A stretch of 64,000 bases of DNA from Glycomyces sp. L485 (GTDB taxonomy: Bacteria > Actinomycetota > Actinomycetes > Mycobacteriales > Micromonosporaceae). The notes below the pieces were generated by a model that was not told where the DNA came from, ran no database searches, and worked only from the letters and a program-made list of their open reading frames with translations. The position numbers were made by a program, and so were the translations under genes. The stretch lies in NCBI RefSeq assembly GCF_022548875.1, contig NZ_JAKZEW010000019.1, positions 470 to 64,469 of the forward strand, written 5' to 3'. Position 1 is the stretch's first letter. Each line of letters starts with the position of its first letter. Shown piece by piece: positions 1 to 8,559 of this stretch.

Positions 1-594
1 TGAACACCACGCCCGAGCGGCCCAAGCCTCCACATCGGCCGCACCGAACCGGCATCCCCTCACAGCCCCCGAACCCGCAGACACAGCCACAGCCACCGAT
101 ACCGCGACCGCCACAGCCCCGCCACATCCGCCTAACCGGGCCGCGCGAGAGTCCCGCTCCTGCTCCCCACGACCAACCTCCGTGGCCGACAATGCACCCC
201 CGGCCCCACAGCTCCTCATCGCCGATACGCCTGAAGTCCGACCAAAAAGCACGAGCGAGCCGACGACCTCGGCCCTCCCATCCCGCTACCTCGTCATCGC
301 TGCCGCTCTTGGCGCAGGAGAACCATCCAGTCCACTGCTCTCGCCCGCGCACGCGCGGCCATTGCCGGACTCCTCAGGCGCAGCCCTCCAACCACCGCCG
401 ACACATCCTCTGCTGCTCCCCGCCCACGACCTCCGTGGCCGACAACTCGCCCCCGACCTCTACTCAGCTCCTTCGTCGCTGACACGTCTGAAGCCGGGCT
501 GAGGAGCACCAGTGAGTTGAAGAGACCAGACCGCTGAATCAGCAGCTCCTATGCGGTCACGGTCTGCCGCCCGGCCGGGGCGGGTGCGCGACCG
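1..594. other. Left edge without a convincing gene
   Basis: I see no supportable gene here. The short open frames are proline, serine and arginine rich, have no recognisable motif or good ribosome binding site, and are what C-rich DNA gives by chance. The one structure present is a diverged direct repeat, listed separately. The stretch lies downstream of the stop codon of the minus-strand MmcQ/YjbR gene. It could be decayed coding sequence or the edge of a repeat family that continues outside the window. Confidence 0.5.
161..500. repeat. Diverged direct repeat, two copies about 255 bp apart
   Basis: Copy A (about 161-240) and copy B (about 414-496) share the order tgctcccc, an exact ctccgtggccgacaa (178-192 and 431-445), then cagctcct, a tcgctga/tcgccga block and ctgaag. 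The offset drifts from 253 to 257 bp, so small indels separate the copies. The matching blocks fall in different reading frames relative to stops, which argues against a conserved protein repeat. The origin is unknown. Confidence 0.55.
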
Positions 595-942
595 TCAATT
601 GCTCGAAGCCTCGTAGGCCCTGCGGACCCGGACGGGGGCCTTGAGGAGCCAGGCGTCCTCCACCAGATCCTCCAACTGCTGACGATCGACCAGTTCGAGG
701 TCGACCAGGATCATTCCGTACCCGTCGTAGTGTGGCGTCGTGTAGAACGCCTTGTCGCCCGAGGCCAACAGCGCGGCCTTCTCGCCCGGATCGCACACGA
801 TCGCCAGTCCGCCCTCGGCCTCGGTGCGCAGCCGCGCGAAGAACTTGCCCTTGACTTTCAACGATGGTGTCTGCCAGCTCGTGGTCTCCTCGACCTCCGG
901 AAACCGCTGTGCGATCGCCACGACGTCGTCCCATGTCGGCAT
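595..942 (-). CDS. MmcQ/YjbR (DUF419) family protein
   Basis: The product is 115 aa with the family's typical size and layout: an N-terminal helix with WDDVVAIAQRFPEVEE, then TPSLKVKGKFFARL, a CDPGEKAALL segment, FYTTPHYDGYGMILVDL, and a basic C-terminal helix. The family adopts a small double-wing-like fold and probably binds DNA or nucleotides, but its biochemical role is not settled. I chose the ATG at 942 because the family sequence begins there and AAGGGAG lies upstream on the minus strand. The frame stays open further upstream, but those residues overlap the next gene and look like shadow sequence. It is the last gene of a minus-strand series. Confidence 0.85.
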   Translation of the reverse strand: MPTWDDVVAIAQRFPEVEETTSWQTPSLKVKGKFFARLRTEAEGGLAIVCDPGEKAALLASGDKAFYTTPHYDGYGMILVDLELVDRQQLEDLVEDAWLLKAPVRVRRAYEASSN

Positions 943-995
943 CTGGAAGCTCCCTTCTTCGCCTCCATGGTCCCGCGGGCCTGTGACAACCGAGC

Positions 996-1253
996 TCAGA
1001 TCGTGCCGATGTACTCCTGGACGGCGGCGTTCGCGGCCGTCAGCGACTGCATGGCCTCCTCGGCCTTCTCTCGCGCCTGCTGGTACAGCCCGATGGCCTC
1101 GCCGGGCTTGTCGTGGGAGCTGTCCTGGGCGGCGCTCGCCGTCGTCCCCGCCGCCTCTTCGGCCTTGGACATGAGTTCGCGCGCGACGCGGGAGGCCTCT
1201 TCGCCGTGCTCGACGGCTTGCTGCAGTTGGGCCTTGGCATCGGAGATCGACAT
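996..1253 (-). CDS. Small alpha-helical coiled-coil protein, hypothetical
   Basis: The product is 85 aa, rich in Ala, Glu and Gln, with heptad-like spacing (ISDAKAQLQQAVEH, then EKAEEAMQSLTAANAAVQEYI) on both sides of a polar centre (TASAAQDSSHDK). It has no signal peptide, membrane segment or cysteine, so it is probably a cytoplasmic helical hairpin. Similar short helical proteins of unknown function are common in actinomycetes. The coding frame is the cleanest of the overlapping options here: it starts with ATG and its composition is normal for a protein. It lies 44 bp downstream of the next minus-strand gene and may share its transcript. No function can be assigned. Confidence 0.6.
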   Translation of the reverse strand: MSISDAKAQLQQAVEHGEEASRVARELMSKAEEAAGTTASAAQDSSHDKPGEAIGLYQQAREKAEEAMQSLTAANAAVQEYIGTI

Positions 1254-1297
1254 CGCCCGAGCCTAATCCGAGAGCGGTGTCGCGACCGGACGCCACG

Positions 1298-1792
1298 CTA
1301 GGGATTGATCCACTCTGCGATGGTGATCAGGCTCGCTGCCGAGACTCCGAGGACCGCCAGGGTCACCACCGCCGCGGCCAGGAGGCGCAGGGGCATCTGG
1401 GTCCAGTCCGGGCCGAGCTGGCGGCGCTGGACGGGCATGCTCCGAGAACTCGACGGGCCGGGCTGACTCTCGGCCGCTGGGACCCGCTCGGGCCCCGGCT
1501 TCGGCGTGATGCGGGGGAGGAGCTGCGTGTCGCCCTTCGGGCGCTTCGCCCCAGGGTCTTTGATGTGATCGATCTGGACGGTCAGGCCGCTCACCTCGCC
1601 GCGTTGGCTGTCGCCGAGGCGGGTGGAGCCGCCGGCGTCGCCACCCATGCGCCGCAGGCTCGAGTCCGTGGCGATGTCGATCTGCACCGTCCGGAACTCA
1701 CCGGTGCCGCGGACGCCGTCGCCGACCTCCGGCAGTTCACCCGTCGTCGGATGCGACGGGTCCCCGTAGCTCGGGCCCCACCCGTGGCTCAT
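1298..1792 (-). CDS. Hypothetical protein with C-terminal membrane anchor
   Basis: The product is 164 aa. Residues 1 to about 125 are soluble and rich in Gly, Pro and Asp. They contain two similar segments, RTVQIDIATDSSLRRMGGD and LTVQIDHIKDPGAKRPKGD, suggesting an internal duplication. A single hydrophobic helix (LRLLAAAVVTLAVLGVSAASLI) ends about six residues before the C-terminus, so the protein looks tail-anchored with its bulk in the cytoplasm. There is no signal peptide. It starts 8 bp after the DUF305 gene and is probably cotranscribed with it and the DUF3105 gene, which are both exported or membrane-bound. I do not recognise the family. Confidence 0.65.
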   Translation of the reverse strand: MSHGWGPSYGDPSHPTTGELPEVGDGVRGTGEFRTVQIDIATDSSLRRMGGDAGGSTRLGDSQRGEVSGLTVQIDHIKDPGAKRPKGDTQLLPRITPKPGPERVPAAESQPGPSSSRSMPVQRRQLGPDWTQMPLRLLAAAVVTLAVLGVSAASLITIAEWINP

Positions 1793-1800
1793 GCCGGTCC

Positions 1801-2424
1801 CTACTCCTCGCCCCTGTCGCTCATGATGCGGTCCAGGTGGCCTTCCATGTTGCCGATCTCGCCTTGCTGCACGATGACCATCCGCTGCGCCGCCTCGGCG
1901 ACGTCCTCGTGGTCGGTCAGGTCGAGCACGGTCTCGGCCATGTCGATCCCGCCGATGTGGTGGCGGATCATCAACTCGGCGAACATGATGTCGGCCTCGG
2001 CACCGGTGAGGGTTCTGAACTCGGCCATCTGCTCGGCCGTGGCCACGCCCGGCATCAGACCGCCGGTCTCCTCGAGGTCGTGGACGTGCTCGTCACCGGC
2101 CCACGCCATCGGCTCACTGCTGCTGAGCTGGACGCCCCAATCGCGCAGCCACGACCGCATCATTCCGATCTCGGCGCTCTGCGCGGTGACGATGTCGTAG
2201 GCGATCGCGCGCATCGTCTCGTCCTCGCCGGCCTTCCACTCGTGCATCGCCATGTCGACGGCCTGCTGGTGGTGGGTCTGCATGTCGCGGGCGAAGCCGG
2301 CCTCCGGGGAGTCGTTGGCGGGCGTCGACGTGGCCGACACCCAGCCGACTGCGAACCCGGCGGCGAGCATCAGCGCCGCCGTGACCGCGACCAGGACAGC
2401 GGGCCTCTGCCACAGGCGACTCAT
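1801..2424 (-). CDS. DUF305 family exported protein
   Basis: The product is 207 aa. An N-terminal hydrophobic segment (about residues 8-30) is an uncleaved anchor or signal peptide, so the rest is extracytoplasmic. The body holds the two halves of the DUF305 ferritin-like helical fold, each with the family's paired histidines: MQTHHQQAVDMA in the first and MIRHHIGGIDMA in the second. Methionines are abundant in both halves, and copper or other metal binding has been proposed for the family but not proved. It lies 6 bp downstream of a DUF3105 gene, a pairing common in actinomycetes that supports a shared envelope role. Confidence 0.88.
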   Translation of the reverse strand: MSRLWQRPAVLVAVTAALMLAAGFAVGWVSATSTPANDSPEAGFARDMQTHHQQAVDMAMHEWKAGEDETMRAIAYDIVTAQSAEIGMMRSWLRDWGVQLSSSEPMAWAGDEHVHDLEETGGLMPGVATAEQMAEFRTLTGAEADIMFAELMIRHHIGGIDMAETVLDLTDHEDVAEAAQRMVIVQQGEIGNMEGHLDRIMSDRGEE

Positions 2425-2430
2425 CCGGAT

Positions 2431-3276
2431 CTAGCCCTCTCCTTCGGAGTCGGCGGTCTCCATCTCCTCGAGCAGCGCCGTCATCTCCTCTTCGCTCATC
2501 TCAGTCTCGCCCCCGGCGGCGTCGGCGGTCGTGGTCGACACGCCGTTCCCGCAAGTCGCGTTCATCTCGGCGAGGTTGTCGCCGTTCTGGATGTAGTGGT
2601 TGAGGTACTCGTCGATCTTCGGGTCGTCCACGTCGTCGGTCTGGTACTGGTTGCCCCACGACTGGAGCGAGACGGCGACGCCCTGGCTCGGGTAGGGGCT
2701 CATGAAGCTGTAGTTGCGGCCGGAGATCTTCCCGGACAGCGTGGCGGCCTGGTCCTCGTCGACGAGTTCGGGGTCGTAGGTGAGCCACACGGCGCCGTGT
2801 TCGAGGGAGTGGACGGCGTTGCCGTCGACGATCGGGGCGTTGTAGACCGTGCCCTCGCAGTTCTGCCAGTTGCCGAGGTGGTTGCCGCCGGCGGGCGGGG
2901 TCAACTCGTACGTGGGGTTGGTGCCGTCCCACGCCGGGTCGCTGTCGACGTGCGTCTGCTGCACCACCCACGGGTGTTCGAGGTCCTCCTCGGTGACCTC
3001 GCCGTCGTCGAGCGCCTCGGACACGGTCGAGTAGTTCTCGTACTCGCCGTAGAAGTTGGTCACGCCCTCGGGCGCCTGGCTGCGGTCCCAGACGACGAAC
3101 GCGGCAGCCACGATCAGACCGATCGCGACCACGCCGACGCCGGAGAAGGTGAGGATGAGCCCCCACGGCTTCGGTTGCCGCACTTGGACGGCGGGGCCCT
3201 TGCGGCCCGCGTTCTTCGCGGACTTCGAGCCCGAGCCCTTGCCGGACTTCGAGGAGTTCTGCTTCTTAGGTGCCAT
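2431..3276 (-). CDS. DUF3105 family membrane-anchored protein
   Basis: The product is 281 aa. A Lys/Ser-rich cytoplasmic head (about 1-45) is followed by one transmembrane helix (about 46-67) and a DUF3105 extracytoplasmic domain with the conserved blocks HPWVVQQ, PPAGGNH, VHSLEHGAVWLTYDP and SPYPSQGVAVSLQSWG, then an acidic tail. The His-containing motifs are typical of the family, whose function is unknown. It heads a tight minus-strand run with DUF305 and the tail-anchored protein. A second DUF3105 gene lies 150 bp upstream and is very similar in both DNA and protein, so this is a tandem duplication. The paralogue differs in being a lipoprotein. Confidence 0.87.
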   Translation of the reverse strand: MAPKKQNSSKSGKGSGSKSAKNAGRKGPAVQVRQPKPWGLILTFSGVGVVAIGLIVAAAFVVWDRSQAPEGVTNFYGEYENYSTVSEALDDGEVTEEDLEHPWVVQQTHVDSDPAWDGTNPTYELTPPAGGNHLGNWQNCEGTVYNAPIVDGNAVHSLEHGAVWLTYDPELVDEDQAATLSGKISGRNYSFMSPYPSQGVAVSLQSWGNQYQTDDVDDPKIDEYLNHYIQNGDNLAEMNATCGNGVSTTTADAAGGETEMSEEEMTALLEEMETADSEGEG

Positions 3277-3426
3277 ATCGCGCGGAGAGCCTTATTCGTC
3301 GACTTCTGGATGATTGTGGCCGCAGCGCCGGGAACAGACCCAGTGATGCATGCTCGCGTACGCCACCATACCCGGTCGACCTTTTGCACCGTGTCGGAGA
3401 GAGGCTTACGACACTCCGGCGGGGTC

Positions 3427-4095
3427 TCACTCGGCGAGCGTGGCGAGTCCGCCCGAGCAGGTCGCCATCGTCTCGGGGTTGAACGCCTCATTGAGGATGT
3501 ACACGTCGAGGTAGTCGTCGATCTTCGGGTCTTCGGCGTCGTCGGTCTGGTACCGGTTGCCCCACGACTGGAGCGAGACGGCGACGCCCTGGCCCGGGTA
3601 GGGGCTCATGAGGCTGTAGTCGCGCCCTGAGATCTTCTCCGACAGCGCGGCCACCTGCGGCGCGTCGACCAGTTCGGGGTCGTAGGTGAGCCACACGGCG
3701 CCGTGTTCGAGGGAGTGGACGGCGTTGCCGTCGACGATCGGCCCGTCGTAGACCGCGCCGTCGCAGGTCTGCCACGCGCTCAGGTGGTCGCCCCCGGCGG
3801 GCGGGGTCATCTCGTACACCGGGGGCTCGCCGTCCCAGCCGGCGGAAGCGTCGACGTGGTCCTGCTGCACCACCCACGGGTGTTCGAGGTCCTCCTCGGC
3901 GACCTCGCCGTCCCGGATCGCCGCGGTCACGGTCGCGTAGTCGCCGAATTCACCGTAGAAGTTCTCCACGCCCTCGACCTCGGACTGAGTGGTCGCGAGC
4001 TCCGGATCCTCCGAGCCGGACCCGTCGGTGCTGCATCCGGCAGCGATGAGGGCGGTGCCGGCGAGGGCGGCGAAGCGGGTGCGGGCGGTGGTCAT
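3427..4095 (-). CDS. DUF3105 family lipoprotein
   Basis: The product is 222 aa from the ATG at 4095. That start gives a compact lipoprotein signal peptide ending in a LIAAGC lipobox with Cys at about residue 21. A longer frame from 4167 would place 24 extra residues before the signal and is less likely. The mature domain repeats the DUF3105 motifs of the neighbouring gene (HPWVVQQ, PPAGGDH, VHSLEHGAVWLTYDP, SPYPGQGVAVSLQSWG). It is therefore a lipid-anchored paralogue of a membrane-anchored protein. It is transcribed divergently from argS. Confidence 0.86.
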   Translation of the reverse strand: MTTARTRFAALAGTALIAAGCSTDGSGSEDPELATTQSEVEGVENFYGEFGDYATVTAAIRDGEVAEEDLEHPWVVQQDHVDASAGWDGEPPVYEMTPPAGGDHLSAWQTCDGAVYDGPIVDGNAVHSLEHGAVWLTYDPELVDAPQVAALSEKISGRDYSLMSPYPGQGVAVSLQSWGNRYQTDDAEDPKIDDYLDVYILNEAFNPETMATCSGGLATLAE

Positions 4096-4191
4096 ACCTG
4101 GAGGCCTTCCGTACGGTGCCGGGACAGCCCGGAGCTTACCGCGCGAGGCCACAAGGGCGTTTATCACTCGCAGGGCCGGAACGAGGGCGTC

Positions 4192-4206
4192 TACGATTGC
4201 GTGGTG
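4192..4206 (+). promoter_or_regulatory. argS -10 box placed for a leaderless transcript
   Basis: TACGAT at 4192-4197 matches TANNNT and ends 6 nt before the GTG at 4204 (a second GTG is at 4201). There is no purine-rich ribosome binding site immediately upstream. Transcription starting at or near the GTG would give a leaderless argS mRNA. No convincing -35 was seen. Confidence 0.55.
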
Positions 4207-5853
4207 ACTCCTGAGACGCTCGCAGAGAAAGTGCTGTCCGCCACGCGCGCCGCGTTCGAGGCCCTAGGGCTCGACGCCGCCGCCCTGCCCGCCGTGACCG
4301 CCGTGGAGCGACCCCGGAACCCCGAGCACGGGGACTACGCCTCCACGATCGCGCTCCAGGTGGCCAAGAAGGTCGGCGCCAACCCGCGAACGCTGGCTCA
4401 GGAGATCGCCGGCCGCCTCGCCGACGTAGACGGTGTCGCCGCGGTCGACATCGCCGGTCCCGGCTTCATGAACATCACCCTCGACGCGGCCTCCGCCGGC
4501 GAGATCGCCCGGCAGATCGCTGCCGCCGGCACCGCCTACGGCTACAACGACTCCATGGAGGGCCGGCACGTCAACCTGGAGTTCGTCTCGGCGAACCCGA
4601 CCGGCCCGGTCCACGCCGGCGGCACCCGCTGGGCCGCCGTCGGCGACGCGCTGGCCAGGATCATGCGCGCCTCTGGCGCCAAAGTGATCTCCGAGTACTA
4701 CTTCAACGACGCCGGCGCCCAGATCGACCGCTTCGCCGCCTCGCTGCTCGCCAGCGCCAAGGGCGAGCCGGCGCCCGATGACGGCTACGGCGGCGCCTAC
4801 ATCGACGAGATCGCCCAGAAAGTGCTCGAACGGCAGCCCGGCGCGCTGGAGTCCGACGACCCGCGGGAGGTCTTCCGGGTCGAGGGCGTCGATCTGATGT
4901 TCGCCGAGATCAAGGCGACTCTCACGGACTTCGGCACCCACTTCGACGTGTACTTCAACGAGAAGGACCTCCACGACAAGGGCGAGCTCGACGTCGCTGT
5001 GGAGCGGCTGGCCGGCCAGGGCCACGTGTTCGAGGCCGACGGGGCGACCTGGCTTCGCACCACCGAGTTCGGCGACGACAAGGACCGGGTGATCAAGCGC
5101 TCCGACGGCTCCTGGACGTATTTCGCCGCGGACTGCGCCTACTACCTGGACAAGCGCGAGCGCGGTTTCGACAAGCTCGTGCTCATGCTGGGGGCGGACC
5201 ACCACGGCTACATCGGCCGGATGCAGGCCATGAGCCGGGCGTTCGGCGACGAGCCGGGCACGCTGGAGATCCTCATCGGGCAGATGGTGAACCTGCTGCG
5301 GGACGGCAAGCCGGTGCGCATGTCGAAGCGGGCCGGTACCGTGGTGACGCTCAACGACATCGTCGACGCCATCGGCATCGACGCCACGCGGTACGCGCTC
5401 ACCCGCTTCTCCGCGGACTCCTCGATCGACCTCGATATCGAGCTGTGGACCAAGCACGGGAACGACAACCCGGTCTACTACGTGCAGTACGCGCACGCCC
5501 GCATCGCCGGGGTGCTGCGCAACGCCGCCGAGCTCGAGATCGACAAGGGCGACGCCTACGACGCCTCGCTGCTCTCGCACCCGCGCGAGAACGACCTGCT
5601 CAAGGCCCTCGCCGAGTTCCCGTCGGTGGTCGCGTCCGCGGCCGAGCTGCGCGAGCCGCACCGGATCGCCCGCTACGCCGAGGACCTCGCCGGGGCCTAC
5701 CACCGCTTCTACACCGACTGCCGGGTGCTGCCGCGCGCCGGCGAGGAGTTCTCCGAGACCGGACGGGCCCGACTGTGGCTGGTCGACGCCACCCGCGTCG
5801 TCCTCGCCAACGCCCTCGGCCTGCTCGGCGTCACGGCCCCGGAGCGCATGTGA
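4204..5853 (+). CDS. argS: Arginyl-tRNA synthetase
   Basis: The product is 549 aa, the usual length. It attaches arginine to tRNA-Arg. The order is an N-terminal add1 tRNA-binding domain, a class I catalytic core with the HIGH-like motif as SANPTGPVHAGGTR (about 128-141), the KMSK equivalent RMSKRAG (about 370-376), and an all-helical DALR anticodon domain ending in the family's LLGVTAPERM tail. The frame stays open far upstream, but homology and length place the start at the GTG at 4204. The last codon overlaps the lysA start by one base, so the two genes are translationally coupled. argS-lysA-hom-thrC-thrB is a common actinomycete operon. Confidence 0.97.
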   Translation: MTPETLAEKVLSATRAAFEALGLDAAALPAVTAVERPRNPEHGDYASTIALQVAKKVGANPRTLAQEIAGRLADVDGVAAVDIAGPGFMNITLDAASAGEIARQIAAAGTAYGYNDSMEGRHVNLEFVSANPTGPVHAGGTRWAAVGDALARIMRASGAKVISEYYFNDAGAQIDRFAASLLASAKGEPAPDDGYGGAYIDEIAQKVLERQPGALESDDPREVFRVEGVDLMFAEIKATLTDFGTHFDVYFNEKDLHDKGELDVAVERLAGQGHVFEADGATWLRTTEFGDDKDRVIKRSDGSWTYFAADCAYYLDKRERGFDKLVLMLGADHHGYIGRMQAMSRAFGDEPGTLEILIGQMVNLLRDGKPVRMSKRAGTVVTLNDIVDAIGIDATRYALTRFSADSSIDLDIELWTKHGNDNPVYYVQYAHARIAGVLRNAAELEIDKGDAYDASLLSHPRENDLLKALAEFPSVVASAAELREPHRIARYAEDLAGAYHRFYTDCRVLPRAGEEFSETGRARLWLVDATRVVLANALGLLGVTAPERM

Positions 5854-7250
5854 TGCGCATCCACGAAGCCGGCGCGATGCACGGCGACTTCTCCGCCCTG
5901 AGCCCTGCCTGGCTGGGTGTGCCCGACGACGTCAACGCCCTGCTCCCGCAGCTGTGGGCCTCCGGCGTCGAACGCTCCGACGAGGGCGTCCTGCACATCG
6001 GCGGCCTCAGCGTCGATGAGCTCGCCACCGAGTTCGGCACGCCCGCCTACGTCCTCGACGAGGACGACTTCCGGGCGCGCTGCCGCGCCTGGGCCGAGGC
6101 CTTTCCCGACGCCGACGTGTACTACGCCTCGAAGGCCTTCTGCTCCAAGGCGGTCTTGCGGGCCGCCGCGGAGGAGGGCCTGATGGTCGACGTCTGCACC
6201 GCCGGCGAACTGGCCGTGGCCCTCGCCGCCGGGGTCGAGCCGAACCGCCTGGGCTACCACGGCAACAACAAGTCGCAGAGCGAGCTGCGCCGGGCCGTCG
6301 AGCTTGGCGTCGGCCGCATCGTCGCCGACTCCTACACCGAGATCGAGCGCATCGGCGCGATCGCGGCCGAGCTCGGCACCAGGCCGCACGTGATGATCCG
6401 CGTCAACGTCGGCGTCGAGGCCCACACCCACGAGTACATCGCCACCGCCCACGAGGACCAGAAGTTCGGGTTCTCACTTGCCGACGGTGACGCCTACGAG
6501 GCCGCGCGGCGCGTCGCCGCGTCGCCGGACTTGTACCTGGCCGGCCTGCACTCCCACATCGGCTCCCAGATCTTCGACACCTCGGCGTTCGAGGTCTCGG
6601 CCGCGCGGCTGGTCCGCCTGTTCGCGAAGCTCCAGGCCGAGATCGACGAGCCGATGGGCGACCTCGACCTCGGCGGTGGTTTCGGCATGGCCTACACCAG
6701 CCAGGACGACCCGCAGCCGCCGTCGGACATCGCCGCATCGCTCGGCAAGATCGTCCAGGCCGAATGCGATGCCGCCGGCATCGGCGCCCCGCGCCTGTCG
6801 ATCGAGCCCGGCCGCACCCTCATCGGCCCGGCCGTGTTCACCCTCTACGAGGTCGGCACCGTCAAGCCCGTCATGCTCTCGCAGGGCGCCTCGCGCCTGT
6901 ACGTGTCGGTCGACGGCGGAATGAGCGACAACATCCGCCCGGCGCTGTACGACGCCTCCTACTCGGCCACGCTCGCCTCGCGGTCCTCTTCGGCAGCCCC
7001 GGCCCTCGCCCGAGTAGTGGGAAAGCATTGCGAAGCCGGCGACATTGTTGTTAAAGATGAGTTCCTACCCGCCGACGTCGCCCCGGGCGACCTGCTCGCC
7101 GTACCGGGCACCGGCGCCTACTGCCGGTCCATGGGCTCGAATTACAACCACGTGCCCCGCCCGCCCGTCGTCGCCGTCCGCGGAGGCCAGGCCAGAGTGA
7201 TCCTCGCCCGTGAAACGGTCGACGACCTCTTGCGCCTCGACGTCGGCTAG
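5853..7250 (+). CDS. lysA: Diaminopimelate decarboxylase
   Basis: The product is 465 aa. It removes CO2 from meso-diaminopimelate to give lysine, using PLP. The alanine-racemase-like barrel has the PLP lysine in YYASKAF (Lys about 94), the histidine motif LHSHIGSQ, the phosphate-binding GGGFGMAY and the substrate-binding EPGRTLIG. A C-terminal beta domain carries the GAYCRSMGSNYN segment. The ATG overlaps the argS stop by one base. The N-terminal extension of about 50 residues before the barrel is normal for actinobacterial LysA. It lies upstream of hom, so both branches from aspartate semialdehyde are regulated together. Confidence 0.97.
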   Translation: MRIHEAGAMHGDFSALSPAWLGVPDDVNALLPQLWASGVERSDEGVLHIGGLSVDELATEFGTPAYVLDEDDFRARCRAWAEAFPDADVYYASKAFCSKAVLRAAAEEGLMVDVCTAGELAVALAAGVEPNRLGYHGNNKSQSELRRAVELGVGRIVADSYTEIERIGAIAAELGTRPHVMIRVNVGVEAHTHEYIATAHEDQKFGFSLADGDAYEAARRVAASPDLYLAGLHSHIGSQIFDTSAFEVSAARLVRLFAKLQAEIDEPMGDLDLGGGFGMAYTSQDDPQPPSDIAASLGKIVQAECDAAGIGAPRLSIEPGRTLIGPAVFTLYEVGTVKPVMLSQGASRLYVSVDGGMSDNIRPALYDASYSATLASRSSSAAPALARVVGKHCEAGDIVVKDEFLPADVAPGDLLAVPGTGAYCRSMGSNYNHVPRPPVVAVRGGQARVILARETVDDLLRLDVG

Positions 7251-7275
7251 AACCAACCGGAAAGGTAAACAGCGA

Positions 7276-8553
7276 ATGAAACTCGCGCTACTCGGATGCG
7301 GCACCGTCGGCAGTGAAGTCGTGCGCCTCATGCGAACGCGCGGGGAGGAGCTGGCGGCCAGGGTCGGCGAGAAGGTCGAGATCGCCGGCATCGCCGTCCG
7401 CCGCGCCGACCGCGACCGCTCGCACCTGCCGGTCGACCAGTCGCTGTTCACCACCGACGCGCTCGGCCTGATCAAGCGCGACGACGTCGACATCGTCGTC
7501 GAAGTCGCCGGCGGCATCGAACCGGCCCGCGGCTGGATCACCACCGCACTCGGCGAAGGCAAGTCCGTCGTCACCGCCAACAAGGCGCTGCTCGCCGAGG
7601 ACATGCCGGCGCTGGCCGCCTCCGCGAAGGCCGGCGGCGCCGACCTGTACTACGAGGCCGCCGCCGCGGCGGCGATCCCGCTCATGCGCCCGCTGCGCGA
7701 GTCGCTGCACGGCGACAAGATCATCCGCGTCCTCGGCATCGTCAACGGCACCACGAACTACATCTGCACGCAGATGTCGCAGACCGGCGCGAGCTTCACC
7801 GAGGCGCTCGCCGAGGCGACCGAGCTCGGATACGCCGAGGCCGATCCGACCGCCGACGTCGACGGCTACGACGCCGCCGCCAAGGCCGCGCTCATCGCCT
7901 CGCTCGCCTTCCACACGCACGTCGACCTCTCCGAGGTCTACCGCGAGGGCATCACCGCCGTCAGCCCCGCCGACATCGCCTCGGCCGCCGCCGAGGGCCG
8001 CGTCGTCAAGCCGCTGTGCATCGCGACCCGCGAGGAGGACGGCGTCTCCGTGCGCGTCCACCCCGCGATGATCCCCGCGACCCACCCGCTCGCCAACGTC
8101 AACGGCGCCTACAACGCCGTGTTCGTCGAGGCCGAGTCGGCCGGGCGGCTCATGTTCTACGGTGCGGGAGCCGGAGGGACCGAGACGGCCTCGGCCGTGC
8201 TCGGCGATATCGTGGCCGTGGCGCGCAACAAGCGCGGCGGGATCACGGCGTTTCCTCCGGAGGCCGCTTATTCGGACCTGCCGGTGAAACACATCGGTGA
8301 GGCCCGCACCCGCTACCACGTCAGTCTCGACGTCGTCGACGAGCCGGGCGTGCTCGCCCGCGTGGCGGCGACCTTCGCCCACCACGGGGTCAGCCTCGCG
8401 ACCGTCCACCAGTCGGGCAGGGGCGACGAAGCCCAGCTCGTGGTCGTCACCCACATCGCCGCCGACGGGCAGCTGTCGGACACCGTAGAGGAACTGTCGC
8501 AGTTGACGTCGGTCCACCAGGTCACCAGCGTCATGCGCGTCGAAGGAGAATAG
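7276..8553 (+). CDS. hom: Homoserine dehydrogenase
   Basis: The product is 425 aa. It reduces aspartate semialdehyde to homoserine with NAD(P)H. A Rossmann motif GCGTVGSEV opens the protein, followed by VTANKALLAE, the catalytic-domain NGTTNYICTQM and the ATELGYAEADPTADVDG signature. A C-terminal ACT domain (about 345-425, starting LDVVDEPGVLARVA) suggests feedback control by an amino acid, threonine in characterised actinobacterial enzymes. The start at ATG 7276 has a GGAAAGG ribosome binding site; an upstream in-frame ATG would overlap lysA. The next gene, thrC, follows after 6 bp. Confidence 0.97.
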   Translation: MKLALLGCGTVGSEVVRLMRTRGEELAARVGEKVEIAGIAVRRADRDRSHLPVDQSLFTTDALGLIKRDDVDIVVEVAGGIEPARGWITTALGEGKSVVTANKALLAEDMPALAASAKAGGADLYYEAAAAAAIPLMRPLRESLHGDKIIRVLGIVNGTTNYICTQMSQTGASFTEALAEATELGYAEADPTADVDGYDAAAKAALIASLAFHTHVDLSEVYREGITAVSPADIASAAAEGRVVKPLCIATREEDGVSVRVHPAMIPATHPLANVNGAYNAVFVEAESAGRLMFYGAGAGGTETASAVLGDIVAVARNKRGGITAFPPEAAYSDLPVKHIGEARTRYHVSLDVVDEPGVLARVAATFAHHGVSLATVHQSGRGDEAQLVVVTHIAADGQLSDTVEELSQLTSVHQVTSVMRVEGE

Positions 8554-8559
8554 GACGAC

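Noticed and set aside
182-502. Two overlapping plus-strand frames at the left edge
   Set aside because: Low-complexity Pro/Ser/Arg products without start signals; the repeat copies are not in a common frame.
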